NCBI RefSeq assembly: GCF_004124235.1
Contig: NZ_CP032487.1
Coordinates: 992,001-1,056,000 of the forward strand
DNA length: 64,000 nucleotides
DNA from: Yersinia hibernica
Lineage (GTDB): Bacteria > Pseudomonadota > Gammaproteobacteria > Enterobacterales > Enterobacteriaceae
Direction of reading: 5' to 3'
The notes beneath the pieces are model-generated. The model did not search any database. It was not told the DNA's origin and saw nothing but the letters and a program-made list of their open reading frames with translations. Below, in pieces: positions 39,712 through 50,041 of the stretch; position 1 is the stretch's first letter; each line of letters opens with the position of its first letter. Made by a program: the position numbers and the translations under genes.

Positions 39712-40254
39712 ATGACGCATGATTATCAACAACTAATTGACATTTTTAATGCTTGTTTTAGCGATAAATATAATACGCAGCTGGTGAAAGGCGATGATGA
39801 GCCGATCTATCTGCCCGCTGATGAGCAGTTTGCTTACCACCGGGTGATTTTCGCCCATGGCTATTATGCCAGTGCGATGCATGAAATTTCTCATTGGTGT
39901 ATTGCCGGGGAAGAGCGCCGCAAGTTGGTGGATTTTGGCTATTGGTATTGCCCCGATGGGCGTGATGCATTAACTCAGAGCCAGTTTGAAGTGGTCGAGA
40001 TCAAACCTCAGGCCTTGGAGTGGATGTTTTGTGTCGCGGCGGGTTTCCCTTTCAATGTCAGTTGCGACAATCTGGAGGGGGATTGTGAGCCAGACCGCAT
40101 CACATTCCAACGTAAAGTACGCGAACAGGTGCTGTGGCATCTGGAAAATGGAATATCCCCACGACCTGCGGGCTTTATTCAGGCGCTACAATCGTTTTAC
40201 AATACGCCGCCGCTGGCAGCCGAACTTTTCCCTTACCCGGAAGATTTAGCTTAA
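39712..40254 (+). CDS. epmC: Elongation factor P hydroxylase EpmC
   Basis: A 180-residue protein corresponding to E. coli EpmC (YfcM), which hydroxylates the beta-lysylated residue of EF-P. The metal-binding EISHW motif is in ASAMHEISHWCIAGEERRKL, with FGYWYCPDGRDALTQSQFE following. The ATG at 39712 aligns with the E. coli start (MTHDYQQLIDIFNACF); a GTG 45 bases upstream would add residues absent from that protein, but its use cannot be excluded because neither has a strong ribosome-binding site. Confidence 0.93.
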   Translation: MTHDYQQLIDIFNACFSDKYNTQLVKGDDEPIYLPADEQFAYHRVIFAHGYYASAMHEISHWCIAGEERRKLVDFGYWYCPDGRDALTQSQFEVVEIKPQALEWMFCVAAGFPFNVSCDNLEGDCEPDRITFQRKVREQVLWHLENGISPRPAGFIQALQSFYNTPPLAAELFPYPEDLA

Positions 40255-40435
40255 TTTTCTGTTTGACGGAACACCCATTATTTTTGGATATAAAATATAA
40301 CCCTATAGATTTCATGATGCAGGAAGGCGGCAAGCAAGATAATCCCGATGAGCTCACTCAAGTTAGTGATTCGGGTTAGTGAGGTCAGCCAACACATCTG
40401 CGGTTTGAAATATGACGGGTTATTGAGGAAAATTG

Positions 40436-40717
40436 ATGATCGCAGAGTTTGAAACACGCATCTTGGCGCAGATTGATGACATGGTAGAGCACGCCAGTGA
40501 TGATGATTTATTTGCTGGTGGCTACCTGCGCGGCCATCTCACGCTAGCAGTGGCTGAATCCGAAGAGTTTGGCGAGCACACCGCCGAGCAGTTACACGCA
40601 CGAGTGCAGACCAGCCTGGATAAAGCCATCAAAGCCGGTGAACTCTCTCCACCGGATCAGGCTTTGGTATTGGGGCTGTGGGATCGTTTATTAGAACAAG
40701 CCCAATTACCACACTGA
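40436..40717 (+). CDS. yfcL: YfcL-family conserved protein
   Basis: A 93-residue acidic cytoplasmic protein of unknown function with typical family sequence [20 protein letters not shown] and [20 protein letters not shown]. The start ATG follows GAGG with a suitable gap. It lies about 180 bp after epmC and convergent with mnmC, as in E. coli. Confidence 0.93.
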   Translation: MIAEFETRILAQIDDMVEHASDDDLFAGGYLRGHLTLAVAESEEFGEHTAEQLHARVQTSLDKAIKAGELSPPDQALVLGLWDRLLEQAQLPH

Positions 40718-40863
40718 ATACTTAATAGCCCTCAACTCAGGCCGCTAATCAGCTAGATAGGGCGGGGAAATGTGCCGAATGGGCCGTAGTCGCGTAAGTG
40801 ACCGGAGTGCCCATCGGTGCAGTCGCCCCGTTAGTTTTTGGACATACAAAACTTCAATAACCG

Positions 40864-42909
40864 TTATCCAGAGACCGGCGAAGCTTGATGCTGCACTGGC
40901 CGGCCTTTCAGCAATTTTCGCATCCAAAACCGGTTAGGATTCAGCGCTGCCAGTGTGGCGGCATCTAATGGCTGCGGTTCAGCAAACATTTGCGCCGCCA
41001 GAATTTCAGCCACCAATGGCGCACTGCACAAACCGCGTGACCCCAATGCTCCGACCATAAATAACTCCGGCCACACTGGCGCGAGCGCTATCTCTTCCCC
41101 ATGTTGGATTTTTCGTGGCAAATCTTGATATTGCGCCAGTGTGGCGTGGTAATCCGGCACTGCACCGACCATCGGTAAATGGTCACGAATGGCACAACGC
41201 ACCCCACAGCGCGCCTGATTATCACTGATATCAACCTGTTGTGGCCAACTCACATCCGGTAAGCAACGTATCAGACGATGCCGATTCTCTTGCTGTTCGT
41301 CGGCACGAAAATCAGTAGTTGCATCACCGCGCTGGTAACTGGCACCGATACAGTGATGCTGATTAGCCGGATTGACTGGCGTCAGGTAACCGTCATAACA
41401 CAGCACCTGCCGCAGCTGGCTAAGTATTGGTGTAGTAGGAATGTGTGAAACCTGCCCACGTACGGCTGTTAGGGGGAGATGCTGAGTTTGTTGCCACTCG
41501 GGTAAGCGGTGACCGGCAGCAAGCACCACAGTGGCATGCTGCCGGTTTATCAACGGTTGTTGGAATGTCAGCTGCCATAATCCATCAACACGGTCGAGTT
41601 GGCGCAATTCATGCTGGTAGTGGCAGGTCATGCCATGTTGTTGTGCCCGCGCCATGAGCGCTTTAGTCAGGTCTGATGGGCACAGCCAGCCGCCGGCGGG
41701 GTAATGGATACCGTCATGAGCGCAATCTAACCCTGCCAGCGCACTCAGTTGCTCGCGACTCATTGCTTCAGCCAGTGGTGTTGGCCAATTTATTTGCAGC
41801 ATTTTATTAATCTTGCCACGGCTTTTCTCATCAAAGGCCAATTGGCTGACACCGCACCACTGATGATCAAAGTGAATACCTTGCTCAAGCAATTGATCAT
41901 ATTGACGGCGGGCGTAGGTAAATGCGCTGGTGAAAAAGATTTCTAGTGCATCATTTTTGCCGTTAAGCAGTGGATAAAGCGCGCCTTGTCGATTGCCAGA
42001 TGCGCCTTGGGCTGGTTGTGCGTCGGTGCAATAAAGTGTGACTTTAGCCCCACGGCGCAGTAAAGCTAATGCGGTTAATGCGCTGACAATTCCTCCACCG
42101 ATAATGGCGATATCATCACAATGGGTGGCGGATGGCCGGTGATACCAAGGTGCGGGTTGGGTGCTGAGATTTTGTCGCAAAGTGCCGGTCAACATTTCGC
42201 GTTTCTGACCAAAACCCTTTACTTTCATGACGTCAAATCCCGCTTGCTGCAAACCCCGGCGCACAAATCCGGCAGCCGTGAAAGTAGCAAATGTGCCCCC
42301 CGGCCTCGCCATGCGCGCCATAGTATTAAACAGTGCATCATTCCACATATCAGGGTTTTTGGCGGGAGCAAAACCATCAAGGAACCAAGCATCGACCTGA
42401 TTTATCAAACTGGAGTCTAACTGTGGCAGTAGGGTGTTCACATCACCAAACCATAAATCCAGTGTGATAGCTCCGTCAGCCAGTAAAATTCGCTGGCAGC
42501 CCGCAAGGGGCAATGGCCATTGGGCGCGTAGTTGTTCGGCAAAAAAGGCCAACTCCGGCCAACGGGCATGGGCCGCGGCTAAATCGGCGACCTGAAGCGG
42601 GTATTTTTCAAAGCTAATATAATGTAAACGCTGGAGTTTAGCAGTGGGATGTTGCTGGCGAAATTGGGCGAAATCTCGCCATAATGTTAGGAAATTCAAC
42701 CCGGTGCCAAACCCTGTTTCGGCAAAAATAGTGTTATCACGCGGGTGTTGGGCGAAGCGCTCTGGAAAACCATTCCCCTTGAGAAAAACGTAGTGAGTCT
42801 CTTCCAGCCCATCTTCATTGGAAAAGTAGATATCACCAAATTGTTCCGATACAGGTGTACCCTGTTCATTCCAGCTCAAGGTTGCAGTTTGGATTGGGGT
42901 TTGGCTCAT
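40864..42909 (-). CDS. mnmC: Bifunctional tRNA wobble-uridine enzyme MnmC
   Basis: A 681-residue two-domain enzyme completing mnm5s2U34 in tRNA. The N-terminal SAM methyltransferase ([20 protein letters not shown]; catalytic Asp region [18 protein letters not shown]) methylates the nm5 intermediate. The C-terminal FAD oxidase ([39 protein letters not shown]) removes the carboxymethyl group. The start [13 protein letters not shown] is chosen; the open frame extends seven codons to a TTG. It is divergent from fabB. Confidence 0.96.
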   Translation of the reverse strand: MSQTPIQTATLSWNEQGTPVSEQFGDIYFSNEDGLEETHYVFLKGNGFPERFAQHPRDNTIFAETGFGTGLNFLTLWRDFAQFRQQHPTAKLQRLHYISFEKYPLQVADLAAAHARWPELAFFAEQLRAQWPLPLAGCQRILLADGAITLDLWFGDVNTLLPQLDSSLINQVDAWFLDGFAPAKNPDMWNDALFNTMARMARPGGTFATFTAAGFVRRGLQQAGFDVMKVKGFGQKREMLTGTLRQNLSTQPAPWYHRPSATHCDDIAIIGGGIVSALTALALLRRGAKVTLYCTDAQPAQGASGNRQGALYPLLNGKNDALEIFFTSAFTYARRQYDQLLEQGIHFDHQWCGVSQLAFDEKSRGKINKMLQINWPTPLAEAMSREQLSALAGLDCAHDGIHYPAGGWLCPSDLTKALMARAQQHGMTCHYQHELRQLDRVDGLWQLTFQQPLINRQHATVVLAAGHRLPEWQQTQHLPLTAVRGQVSHIPTTPILSQLRQVLCYDGYLTPVNPANQHHCIGASYQRGDATTDFRADEQQENRHRLIRCLPDVSWPQQVDISDNQARCGVRCAIRDHLPMVGAVPDYHATLAQYQDLPRKIQHGEEIALAPVWPELFMVGALGSRGLCSAPLVAEILAAQMFAEPQPLDAATLAALNPNRFWMRKLLKGRPVQHQASPVSG

Positions 42910-42997
42910 GTTCAAAGACTCGTATCTCAAGGGGTAGGGCGATTCTAACTATGTGATCCGCTGCGTGCAAATTGCAAAATTATCTGAGTATATTACG

Positions 42998-43012
42998 CTG
43001 ATCGGACTTGTT
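42998..43012. promoter_or_regulatory. FadR-like site upstream of fabB
   Basis: CTGATCGGACTTGTT resembles the FadR consensus (TGGTCNGACCTGTT) with two changes. In E. coli FadR activates fabB from a site in this position. Confidence 0.6.
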
Positions 43013-43014
43013 CG

Positions 43015-43030
43015 GCGTACAACTGTACGC
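43015..43030. promoter_or_regulatory. FabR-like palindrome upstream of fabB
   Basis: GCGTACAACTGTACGC: 7-bp inverted arms (GCGTACA/TGTACGC) around two bases, like the FabR (YijC) operators known before fabA and fabB. It lies two bases from the FadR-like site, allowing opposing control. Confidence 0.75.
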
Positions 43031-43080
43031 TAAAGTGCGTTGCAAAATCCCGAATGTAAAATAAGTGGAAGAGGTATTGA

Positions 43081-44304
43081 ATGAAGCGTGCAGTAATTAC
43101 TGGCTTGGGTATTGTCTCCAGCATTGGTAATAACCAGCAGGAAGTTCTGGCATCTTTGCAGGAAGGCCGCTCTGGCATTACTTTCGCTCAAGAATTTAAA
43201 GACGCAGGTATGCGCAGCCATGTATGGGGCGATGTAAAACTTGCTGCTGAGCCTAAAGATCTCATTGACCGCAAAGTGCTGCGTTTTATGAGCGACGCCT
43301 CAATTTATGCTTATCTTGCGATGCAAGAAGCTATTGCAGACTCTGGCCTGACTGATGAGCAGGTTTCTAATTTCCGTAGTGGTCTGGTGGTTGGTTCTGG
43401 TGGTGGTTCACCCCGTAACCAAGTGGCAGGCTCCGATGCAATGCGTACCCCACGAGGCCTGAAAGGTGTTGGCCCTTACATGGTGACCAAAGCCATGGCA
43501 TCCGGTGTGTCCGCTTGCCTGGCAACGCCTTTTAAAATCAAAGGTGTTAACTACTCCATCAGTTCAGCTTGTGCAACATCCGCACACTGCATTGGCCATG
43601 CGTTGGAACTGATCCAACTGGGCAAACAGGACGTGGTCTTTGCTGGCGGCGGTGAAGAACTGTGCTGGGAAATGGCCTGTGAGTTTGACGCGATGGGTGC
43701 ATTGTCGACTAAATACAATGAAACTCCGGCTAAAGCTTCGCGTACTTATGACCAAGACCGTGATGGTTTTGTCATTGCTGGCGGCGGCGGTATGGTTGTC
43801 GTGGAGGAGTTGGAGCATGCTCTGGCTCGCGGCGCACATATCTACGCGGAGATTGTTGGCTATGGTGCAACTTCAGATGGTGCCGATATGGTCGCGCCAT
43901 CAGGCGAGGGTGCGATGCGTTGTATGAAGATGGCAATGGAAGGTGTTGATACGCCAATTGACTACATGAATGTACACGGCACTTCTACTCCTGTGGGTGA
44001 TGTGAAAGAGCTGGGTGCGATCCGTGAAGTGTTTGGTAATAACACACCGGCTATCTCCTCTACCAAAGCGATGACCGGTCACTCTTTAGGGGCCGCTGGC
44101 GTGCACGAAGCTATCTTTAGCTTGCTGATGGTTGAGCACGGTTTTATCGCGCCAAGCATCAATATTGAAAAGCTGGATGAACAGGCTGAGGGGATGAATA
44201 TCATCACTGAGCCAACCAAACGTGAACTGACTACTGTTATGTCTAACAGCTTCGGTTTCGGTGGCACTAACGCCACATTGGTGATGCGTAAATTCCAGAA
44301 ATAA
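43081..44304 (+). CDS. fabB: 3-oxoacyl-ACP synthase I FabB
   Basis: A 407-residue condensing enzyme required for unsaturated fatty-acid elongation. The nucleophile Cys is in [20 protein letters not shown], and the catalytic histidines are in [20 protein letters not shown] and [19 protein letters not shown]. The start ATG follows GGAAGAGG. FadR-like and FabR-like sites lie just upstream, and a strong terminator follows. Confidence 0.98.
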   Translation: MKRAVITGLGIVSSIGNNQQEVLASLQEGRSGITFAQEFKDAGMRSHVWGDVKLAAEPKDLIDRKVLRFMSDASIYAYLAMQEAIADSGLTDEQVSNFRSGLVVGSGGGSPRNQVAGSDAMRTPRGLKGVGPYMVTKAMASGVSACLATPFKIKGVNYSISSACATSAHCIGHALELIQLGKQDVVFAGGGEELCWEMACEFDAMGALSTKYNETPAKASRTYDQDRDGFVIAGGGGMVVVEELEHALARGAHIYAEIVGYGATSDGADMVAPSGEGAMRCMKMAMEGVDTPIDYMNVHGTSTPVGDVKELGAIREVFGNNTPAISSTKAMTGHSLGAAGVHEAIFSLLMVEHGFIAPSINIEKLDEQAEGMNIITEPTKRELTTVMSNSFGFGGTNATLVMRKFQK

Positions 44305-44346
44305 GATAAAACGCAGATGCTTCTGCTGGTTTGTTCTTAATAATTA

Positions 44347-44374
44347 GGCCTGCGAGAGATCGCAGGCTTTTTTA
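44347..44374 (+). terminator. Rho-independent terminator of fabB
   Basis: GCCTGCGA and TCGCAGGC form an 8-bp perfect stem with a GAGA loop, followed by seven T. Confidence 0.92.
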
Positions 44375-44721
44375 TTCGATATAAAATAAAGATGGCCCTT
44401 GATAATAGCTTAATATCGGGGAAATAGGCTTTTTGGCTTAATTTTATCTTTTTGTATAAAAGAAGGTAGGTTGATCACATGTTATTCATAAAAACATCTT
44501 ATAATAAATATCCTATATGAATAACTTTATAAAAAGTAGGTGATTGAATCGTAAAGTATTAAGATAAAACTGATCCTTTTTTAGTGTATTTATATTCCTT
44601 TAAAATCAAATTTAGAGTTAAAAAGTCCTTGCCTGCTCAAAAACGTTAATTCACAATATTAGAACAATAATTAAACAAATTTATTTGTGTCTTCAATTTA
44701 CCAACACAGCAGGGTAGTTTA
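44375..44721. other. AT-rich gene-free stretch
   Basis: About 350 bp, strikingly A/T-rich, between the fabB terminator and the diguanylate cyclase gene. No ORF, RNA or repeat is apparent; it is probably the promoter region of the latter. Confidence 0.5.
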
Positions 44722-45729
44722 ATGAACCATAATCAAAGTGATCAGAAGTTTAAGATTGCAGATTTAAATGAGCGCGTCGTTCATGAAATTCTTGAAGTTA
44801 TAAGTGATGGTATCTGGGATTGGAACGCAAACAGTGGATTTGTTTACCGTAATACGGGCTGGTATGAAATGCTGGGATACCCAGCTCATGCTTTTGAGAA
44901 TACAGTCCATACCTGGGAGAAAATCATCCATCCGGATGATTTTGAAAGGGTAATGTTTCAATTTGATGCTTATATTAATCAGCAGGCGGAAAAATATCAG
45001 ATAGAATATCGCTGTCGAACTTATGATGGTGACTATATCTGGATTGAGGATCGCGGCAAGGTGATTGAACGTAACAGTGACGGTACTGTATCAAGGATGA
45101 TTGGTGCGCACAGGAATATTCATGATAGAAAACATCGCCTCGAAAAATTGGAATTAAAGAATAAGTCATTGGAAGCATTAGTCGAAGAACGAACGGCCGA
45201 GCTTCTCGAAAGTAATTTTCAACTTCAACAGCAATTAGATATCAAAAAAATCCTTTCGGAGACAGATGTATTAACATCTGTTGCGAATCGCTATTTACTG
45301 GAGAAAGTACTAAAGCATGAATATAACCGTGCTAAGCGTTTCAGCCAGCCACTATCATTACTTTCTCTGGATTTAGATAATTTTAAGTCGATTAATGACA
45401 AATACGGCCATTCCGCCGGGGATTTAACCCTGACACATATTGTTGATGTTATTGGTAATAATATTAGAGAAGTTGATGTTTTAGGCCGTTGGGGAGGCGA
45501 TGAATTTATGATTGTTTTACCTAACACCCAATTAAATGAGGCTAAAAGCATTGCGGAGAAAATCAGACACCTGATTGAGATAATGCCCGTAGATGGCAAT
45601 ATTAATGTGACAATGAGTTTAGGTGTGGTTGAGTTGGAACAAAAAGAATCCCAAGAACAGTTATTAATTCGTGCAGATAAAATGCTCTATAGCTCAAAAG
45701 CGGCGGGCAGGAATATTATCAGTGGTTGA
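44722..45729 (+). CDS. PAS-GGDEF diguanylate cyclase
   Basis: A 335-residue cytoplasmic protein that should make cyclic di-GMP. An N-terminal PAS fold (about residues 20-140; SDGIWDWNANSGFVYRNTGW, IIHPDDFERV, EYRCRTYDGDYIWIEDRGKV) is followed by a coiled coil (about 140-175, rich in Leu and Glu) and the GGDEF domain at about 180-335. The active site is intact (VLGRWGGDEFMIVLPNTQ), and an inhibitory-site RxxD (REVD) lies five residues before GGDEF. No membrane segment or signal peptide, so it senses a cytoplasmic cue. It is a single gene. Confidence 0.93.
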   Translation: MNHNQSDQKFKIADLNERVVHEILEVISDGIWDWNANSGFVYRNTGWYEMLGYPAHAFENTVHTWEKIIHPDDFERVMFQFDAYINQQAEKYQIEYRCRTYDGDYIWIEDRGKVIERNSDGTVSRMIGAHRNIHDRKHRLEKLELKNKSLEALVEERTAELLESNFQLQQQLDIKKILSETDVLTSVANRYLLEKVLKHEYNRAKRFSQPLSLLSLDLDNFKSINDKYGHSAGDLTLTHIVDVIGNNIREVDVLGRWGGDEFMIVLPNTQLNEAKSIAEKIRHLIEIMPVDGNINVTMSLGVVELEQKESQEQLLIRADKMLYSSKAAGRNIISG

Positions 45730-45766
45730 TATTCCTGCCCCGGGACGTCAACAGATTTAAGTATTG

Positions 45767-46462
45767 CTATGGCTGAAGTGCATATTGAGCCGCGGCTGTG
45801 GCGTGTATTGCTGTAGTATCAAATACTGGCACAGCGGCATCTTGTGTATTAACCAGCAGCGTAATCTCAGTACAACCAAAGATAATCCCTTGAGCACCGA
45901 GTGTTTCTAATTTTTTGATAATTCGGCGATATTCCTGACGGGACACTTCACTGATAATACCCAAGCAAAGTTCTTCATAAATAATGCGGTTTATGATTTC
46001 TCGGTCCGCACTATTGGGCGTAACGACATCAATATTATGCTGCTGAGTTAAGCGGCCACGATAGAAATCTTGCTCCATAGTATAGCGGGTACCCAGCAGA
46101 CCGATTTTGCTGATCCCTTGCTGCTTAATTTGTACCGCAGTAGCATCGGCAATATGCAACAAAGGTAAGCCACTGGCCGCTTCAATATCATCTGCCACTT
46201 TGTGCATGGTATTGGTGCACACCACGATAACCTCAGCACCGGCACGTTTTAATGAAACGGCAGCATCAGACAACAATTGACCCGCAGTTTGCCAATCACC
46301 TTTGGTTTGAAGTTGCTCAATTTCATGAAAATCTACGCTGTAGAGAATAATTTTGGCGCTGTGTAGTCCGCCTAATTGCTCTTTTACTTGCTGATTGATC
46401 ATGCGGTAATAGGGAATGGTCGATTCCCAACTCATACCGCCAATAAGACCCAAAACTTTCAT
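45767..46462 (-). CDS. Aspartate/glutamate racemase-family protein
   Basis: A 231-residue PLP-independent racemase of the YgeA/aspartate racemase family, interconverting L- and D-amino acids. Both catalytic cysteines are present: AEVIVVCTNTMHKVADDIEA and GAQGIIFGCTEITLLVNTQ. The N-terminal VLGLIGGMSWESTIPYYRMI is typical of the family. Substrate range cannot be told from sequence. It is a monocistronic gene convergent with the diguanylate cyclase; an AGGG precedes the start. Confidence 0.92.
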   Translation of the reverse strand: MKVLGLIGGMSWESTIPYYRMINQQVKEQLGGLHSAKIILYSVDFHEIEQLQTKGDWQTAGQLLSDAAVSLKRAGAEVIVVCTNTMHKVADDIEAASGLPLLHIADATAVQIKQQGISKIGLLGTRYTMEQDFYRGRLTQQHNIDVVTPNSADREIINRIIYEELCLGIISEVSRQEYRRIIKKLETLGAQGIIFGCTEITLLVNTQDAAVPVFDTTAIHATAAAQYALQP

Positions 46463-46610
46463 TATGATCCCTATCCATTACCGTGGCAGCAAAAACCTGC
46501 TGTCTGTTATTACTAATATACAGGTATTACCAAGATAACAGCCGGATAGGATTTTTATCAATGCATTATAATTTCAGGATAACCGCTGAAGCGGCTATCC
46601 TGAATATGTT

Positions 46611-48005
46611 CTAGAACCAAGCTTCCCACATTGCTCCGATATTGAAAGAGTCAAGACGAGTGTCTTCGGTGTCAGTGGTGGTTGCCGTATGTTTATTGTC
46701 GACTTCGCCCCCGGTGACGTAGAAGCGCAGCATTGGCCTGAAGTCGGCCCCCATTGCGATAGAAATATTCTGGGATAGGGTCAGTTTCCAGCCTTTATTA
46801 TCGCCCCCAGTATCATAATCTACGCGCTGATAACCGGCTTCAAGCCAGGTCGAATGTACATCGTTCCAGAAATGCATCGGACGAATAATCACCCCGTAGT
46901 TGCGGCGATTGTCCTCATTATGATGACTTCTGTCGTAATCATGGAATGCAGCAAGGTAGGTTACTGACGTTTGAGGTGTGAACTTATAGGTTCCCTCAAG
47001 GCTGGTATAAACAGTGCGAAGATCGTCGGTTTTGTTATAGACACTATTATCCGAATTGTCTGAATAGCGAGTAACCCATTTGTTCTCAATGTTTTCCCCG
47101 GTGTGGCTAAGCACAACGGCTGTTTGCCAAGCTTTTAGTTTTTCTTCACTCTCAATAGCTTTAGAATCAAAACCATAGTTGGTATAAAGTTCAAAATCGA
47201 TCGCCCCTAACTTCACGCCATGTATTTTAGATGTCAGAGCATAATGGCCGTTATCACCCGTGCCCGAGCCGCCGGTACAGGTAATGCGTGATGGGTTAGA
47301 TTGGTCTGCAACGACTTGCGGACTACATGATTGTACTGAGCCGACTGCTGCGGCATCAAGTTGAACGCCACCGAGATCCAGATTCTTTATCCCGGCACCT
47401 TGCCCGTCATGGGTCATCCAGAAATAGTCGTTGATGCCTTGTTGTGGGCGCTGATGAAAATCTCGACCCGCCCATAAATAAGCATTAGGCTGAGACTCAA
47501 ATAGGTTGGTGACTCCGGCATAAGCTTTTTTAAGATTAACTTCGTCGCCCCAGTGGTCCAACATCACTACCACATCCCATATTGCCCCATTATCGCCCTT
47601 AAAGGCTTTGGATAGCTGGAATTCACCCCCATTGCCCTCATTACCTAGACGGCCAATCGCGGAGGAGCCATTATAGGAGCCATCAACACCAACATATTTT
47701 TGGTCACCCGCTTGGAAGTGCGCACCATAACGGGCATATGCATTAAATTTTAGGCCATATGGGATAGCCATATCCGGGCTTGGCGGGATAGACGCTTTCT
47801 CAACCACATCTACGCTAGGTTTTTGTAGGGTTGCAGCCTCTATTTTTTCCTTACGTTCAGCCAGTGCTTTTTCCACGGCTTCAGCAACTATTTTATTTAA
47901 TTGTTCTGTGGTTATCGTTGTCACTGTTTCTTGTGCCAATACAGAAATTGGACAAAGTGCGGCGATAACCGCCATGGCTAATGGAAGTTTTTTATATATT
48001 GTCAT
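46611..48005 (-). CDS. LamB-type carbohydrate porin of the beta-glucoside operon
   Basis: A 464-residue outer-membrane porin of the maltoporin (LamB/ScrY/BglH) family. A signal peptide covers about residues 1-24 (ending SVLAQ). A short periplasmic coiled-coil extension (TTEQLNKIVAEAVEKALAER) as in ScrY and BglH precedes the barrel, which begins near YGLKFNAYARYGAHFQAGDQ. The chain ends in Phe (GAMWEAWF). It is the last gene of the PTS operon, about 300 bp after IIA. It most likely admits aryl- or oligo-beta-glucosides. Confidence 0.92.
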   Translation of the reverse strand: MTIYKKLPLAMAVIAALCPISVLAQETVTTITTEQLNKIVAEAVEKALAERKEKIEAATLQKPSVDVVEKASIPPSPDMAIPYGLKFNAYARYGAHFQAGDQKYVGVDGSYNGSSAIGRLGNEGNGGEFQLSKAFKGDNGAIWDVVVMLDHWGDEVNLKKAYAGVTNLFESQPNAYLWAGRDFHQRPQQGINDYFWMTHDGQGAGIKNLDLGGVQLDAAAVGSVQSCSPQVVADQSNPSRITCTGGSGTGDNGHYALTSKIHGVKLGAIDFELYTNYGFDSKAIESEEKLKAWQTAVVLSHTGENIENKWVTRYSDNSDNSVYNKTDDLRTVYTSLEGTYKFTPQTSVTYLAAFHDYDRSHHNEDNRRNYGVIIRPMHFWNDVHSTWLEAGYQRVDYDTGGDNKGWKLTLSQNISIAMGADFRPMLRFYVTGGEVDNKHTATTTDTEDTRLDSFNIGAMWEAWF

Positions 48006-48311
48006 CGCTATCTCAATTTAATTATTATCCCCTTCACATTAGAAACTACAGCAACGTTAGCTACGGCCACTTACCCGAATGACTGATTTTAATTGTCTTA
48101 TCGGGATGAGTTTACTTGTTGTCTGCCTGTTACTTCATGTTCTGTGGGGTAGGTTTAGATAATGGTTATCCCGTCTGGATTTGACAGGATAATAATGCCA
48201 TTACCATAGTGATTTTATTTTATAATATAATTGGAATGTGATTTATTTAAAGTTTAGGCGTAATGATTTCTCCATTTAATTGGGTGATATTATGTTTTTG
48301 TCTGAGTAATA
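48006..48311. other. Gap between IIA gene and porin gene
   Basis: About 305 bp of AT-rich DNA without a gene. No clear terminator or CRP site is seen. The porin may have its own promoter here. Confidence 0.4.
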
Positions 48312-48614
48312 TTAACGCTGATAAAGATGAATAATCTCTTCCGATAATTCACGTGCCAATAAAGAGGTCATTAAATGATCCTGCGCGTGAACCATAATTA
48401 GTGTCATTGGCTGCCTGGCTTCACCGGCATCCTGTTCAATTAGCTTGGTTTGCATATGGTGCGCTTGGCGAGCAAAACCATCCGCTTCTTGTAACAAGCT
48501 TTTAGCTTTATCTATATCGCCTTTCCGTGCCGCCTGTAATGCTTCGAAACACAAACTACGTGATTGTCCAGCATTAACAATAATTTCCATTACTGCTTCT
48601 TCTAATTCAATCAT
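48312..48614 (-). CDS. PTS lactose/cellobiose-family IIA component
   Basis: A 100-residue phosphocarrier of the lactose/chitobiose IIA family. The helical N-terminal part (MEIIVNAGQSRSLCFEALQA) and the phospho-accepting His in TLIMVHAQDHLMTSLLAREL (about residue 75) are conserved. It transfers phosphate from HPr to IIB. It lies 15 bp downstream of the phospho-beta-glucosidase gene. Confidence 0.94.
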   Translation of the reverse strand: MIELEEAVMEIIVNAGQSRSLCFEALQAARKGDIDKAKSLLQEADGFARQAHHMQTKLIEQDAGEARQPMTLIMVHAQDHLMTSLLARELSEEIIHLYQR

Positions 48615-48628
48615 TATTTATTCCTACT

Positions 48629-50011
48629 TTAATCAAAACCATTATTTATAGCTGTAGTTGCAAACCATTCGCCGCTTTTCTTGACTGTACGTTTCTGACT
48701 TGATAAATCTAATTGAACAAAGCCATAACGGTTTTTATAGCCATTACACCAAGACCAATTATCAATAAATGTCCACATGTGGTAGCCAAGGCAATTGCAG
48801 CCTTCACTTATTCCTTTATGCAGCCATTTCAAATGGTCAGAAACAAAATCTATTCTATATTGGTCGTTAATTTGTCCATCTTGTAAGAAACGCTCTTCAT
48901 TTTCGACGCCCATGCCATTTTCGGAAATAAAGCAGCGCGGGTTGCCGTAATTAAGCCGTAAATTAGTCAAGATATCGTAAATTCCAGCCTCATAAATTTC
49001 CCAACCACGGTAAGGATTCATTTTACGGCCCGGCATTTCGTAGGCGTCAAATAGCCATTCAGGCATAAAAGGGGCCTGTGGATTTACCGCGCTGTCACGG
49101 CATTTTACCCGCCGGGGTTGATAATAATTGATGCCTAGCAGATCAATTTTACCCTCAGCAATCAGGGCTTTGTCTCCTGGCTGGCGTGTTGGCATCTGGT
49201 CGTAATCGCAAAGTAAATCAATCAGTTCCTGCGGATATTCGCCGCGCAATGCCGGGTCAAGGAAGCTGCGATTAAACAGCAAATCTGCATATTCAGCCGC
49301 TTTAAGGTCCGCTGGGTTCTGTGAGCGGGGATATGAAGGTGTCAGGTTAAGCACGATACCAATTTCCCCCTCATAGTGACCCGCGCGGTAAGCTTTGACC
49401 GCCGTCGCGTGTGCCAGTACGGTGTGGTATGCCACTGTCGCCGCACGTCTGAAATCCACCACATTGGGATAGTGGAAGTCGTACAGATAACCGCCTTCTA
49501 CCGGAACGATTGGTTCATTAAAGGTAAACCAATGTTGCACCCGGTCACCGAACAGTTCAAAGCACACTTGCGCATAGTGCTTCCAGGCCTCAATGACTTC
49601 ACGGTTTTCCCAGCCGCCTATCTCTTGCATCGCCATCGGCATGTCAAAGTGGAATAGGGTAATAAAGGGAGTAATACCTTGCGCCAATAATTCGTCTATC
49701 ACATTGTTATAAAAGGCCACAGCCTCGGGGTTAACTGCACCGACTCCATTTGGAATCAGGCGCGACCAACTCAGTGATGTACGAAAACTGTTGTGATTCA
49801 GCTGCTTGAGCAGCGCAATATCCTGTTGCCAGTGGCGATAGAATGTTGATGTTTCATTCGGGCCAATCTGCTGGTGAAAGCGCGACGGTTGGCTGGCGTA
49901 CCAGGCATCCCAGGTTGTCGGGCTTTTGCCGCCGTGCAGGCTTGCCCCTTCAGTTTGCAGTGCAGAGCTGGCACTGCCCCACCAGAAGTTCTCTGGAAAT
50001 AGATATTTCAT
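48629..50011 (-). CDS. 6-phospho-beta-glucosidase, GH1
   Basis: A 460-residue glycoside hydrolase family 1 enzyme cleaving phosphorylated beta-glucosides taken up by the adjacent PTS. The N-terminal signature is NFWWGSASSALQTEGA, the acid/base Glu is in VQHWFTFNEPIVPVEGG, and the nucleophile Glu is in NPRCFISENGMGVENEERF. The C-terminal GYKNRYGFVQLDLSSQKR contains the basic residues that bind the 6-phosphate in this family. It is 31 bp after the IIC gene. Confidence 0.95.
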   Translation of the reverse strand: MKYLFPENFWWGSASSALQTEGASLHGGKSPTTWDAWYASQPSRFHQQIGPNETSTFYRHWQQDIALLKQLNHNSFRTSLSWSRLIPNGVGAVNPEAVAFYNNVIDELLAQGITPFITLFHFDMPMAMQEIGGWENREVIEAWKHYAQVCFELFGDRVQHWFTFNEPIVPVEGGYLYDFHYPNVVDFRRAATVAYHTVLAHATAVKAYRAGHYEGEIGIVLNLTPSYPRSQNPADLKAAEYADLLFNRSFLDPALRGEYPQELIDLLCDYDQMPTRQPGDKALIAEGKIDLLGINYYQPRRVKCRDSAVNPQAPFMPEWLFDAYEMPGRKMNPYRGWEIYEAGIYDILTNLRLNYGNPRCFISENGMGVENEERFLQDGQINDQYRIDFVSDHLKWLHKGISEGCNCLGYHMWTFIDNWSWCNGYKNRYGFVQLDLSSQKRTVKKSGEWFATTAINNGFD

Positions 50012-50041
50012 TAATCTGGTCTCTTTATTTATGAGTCATTA

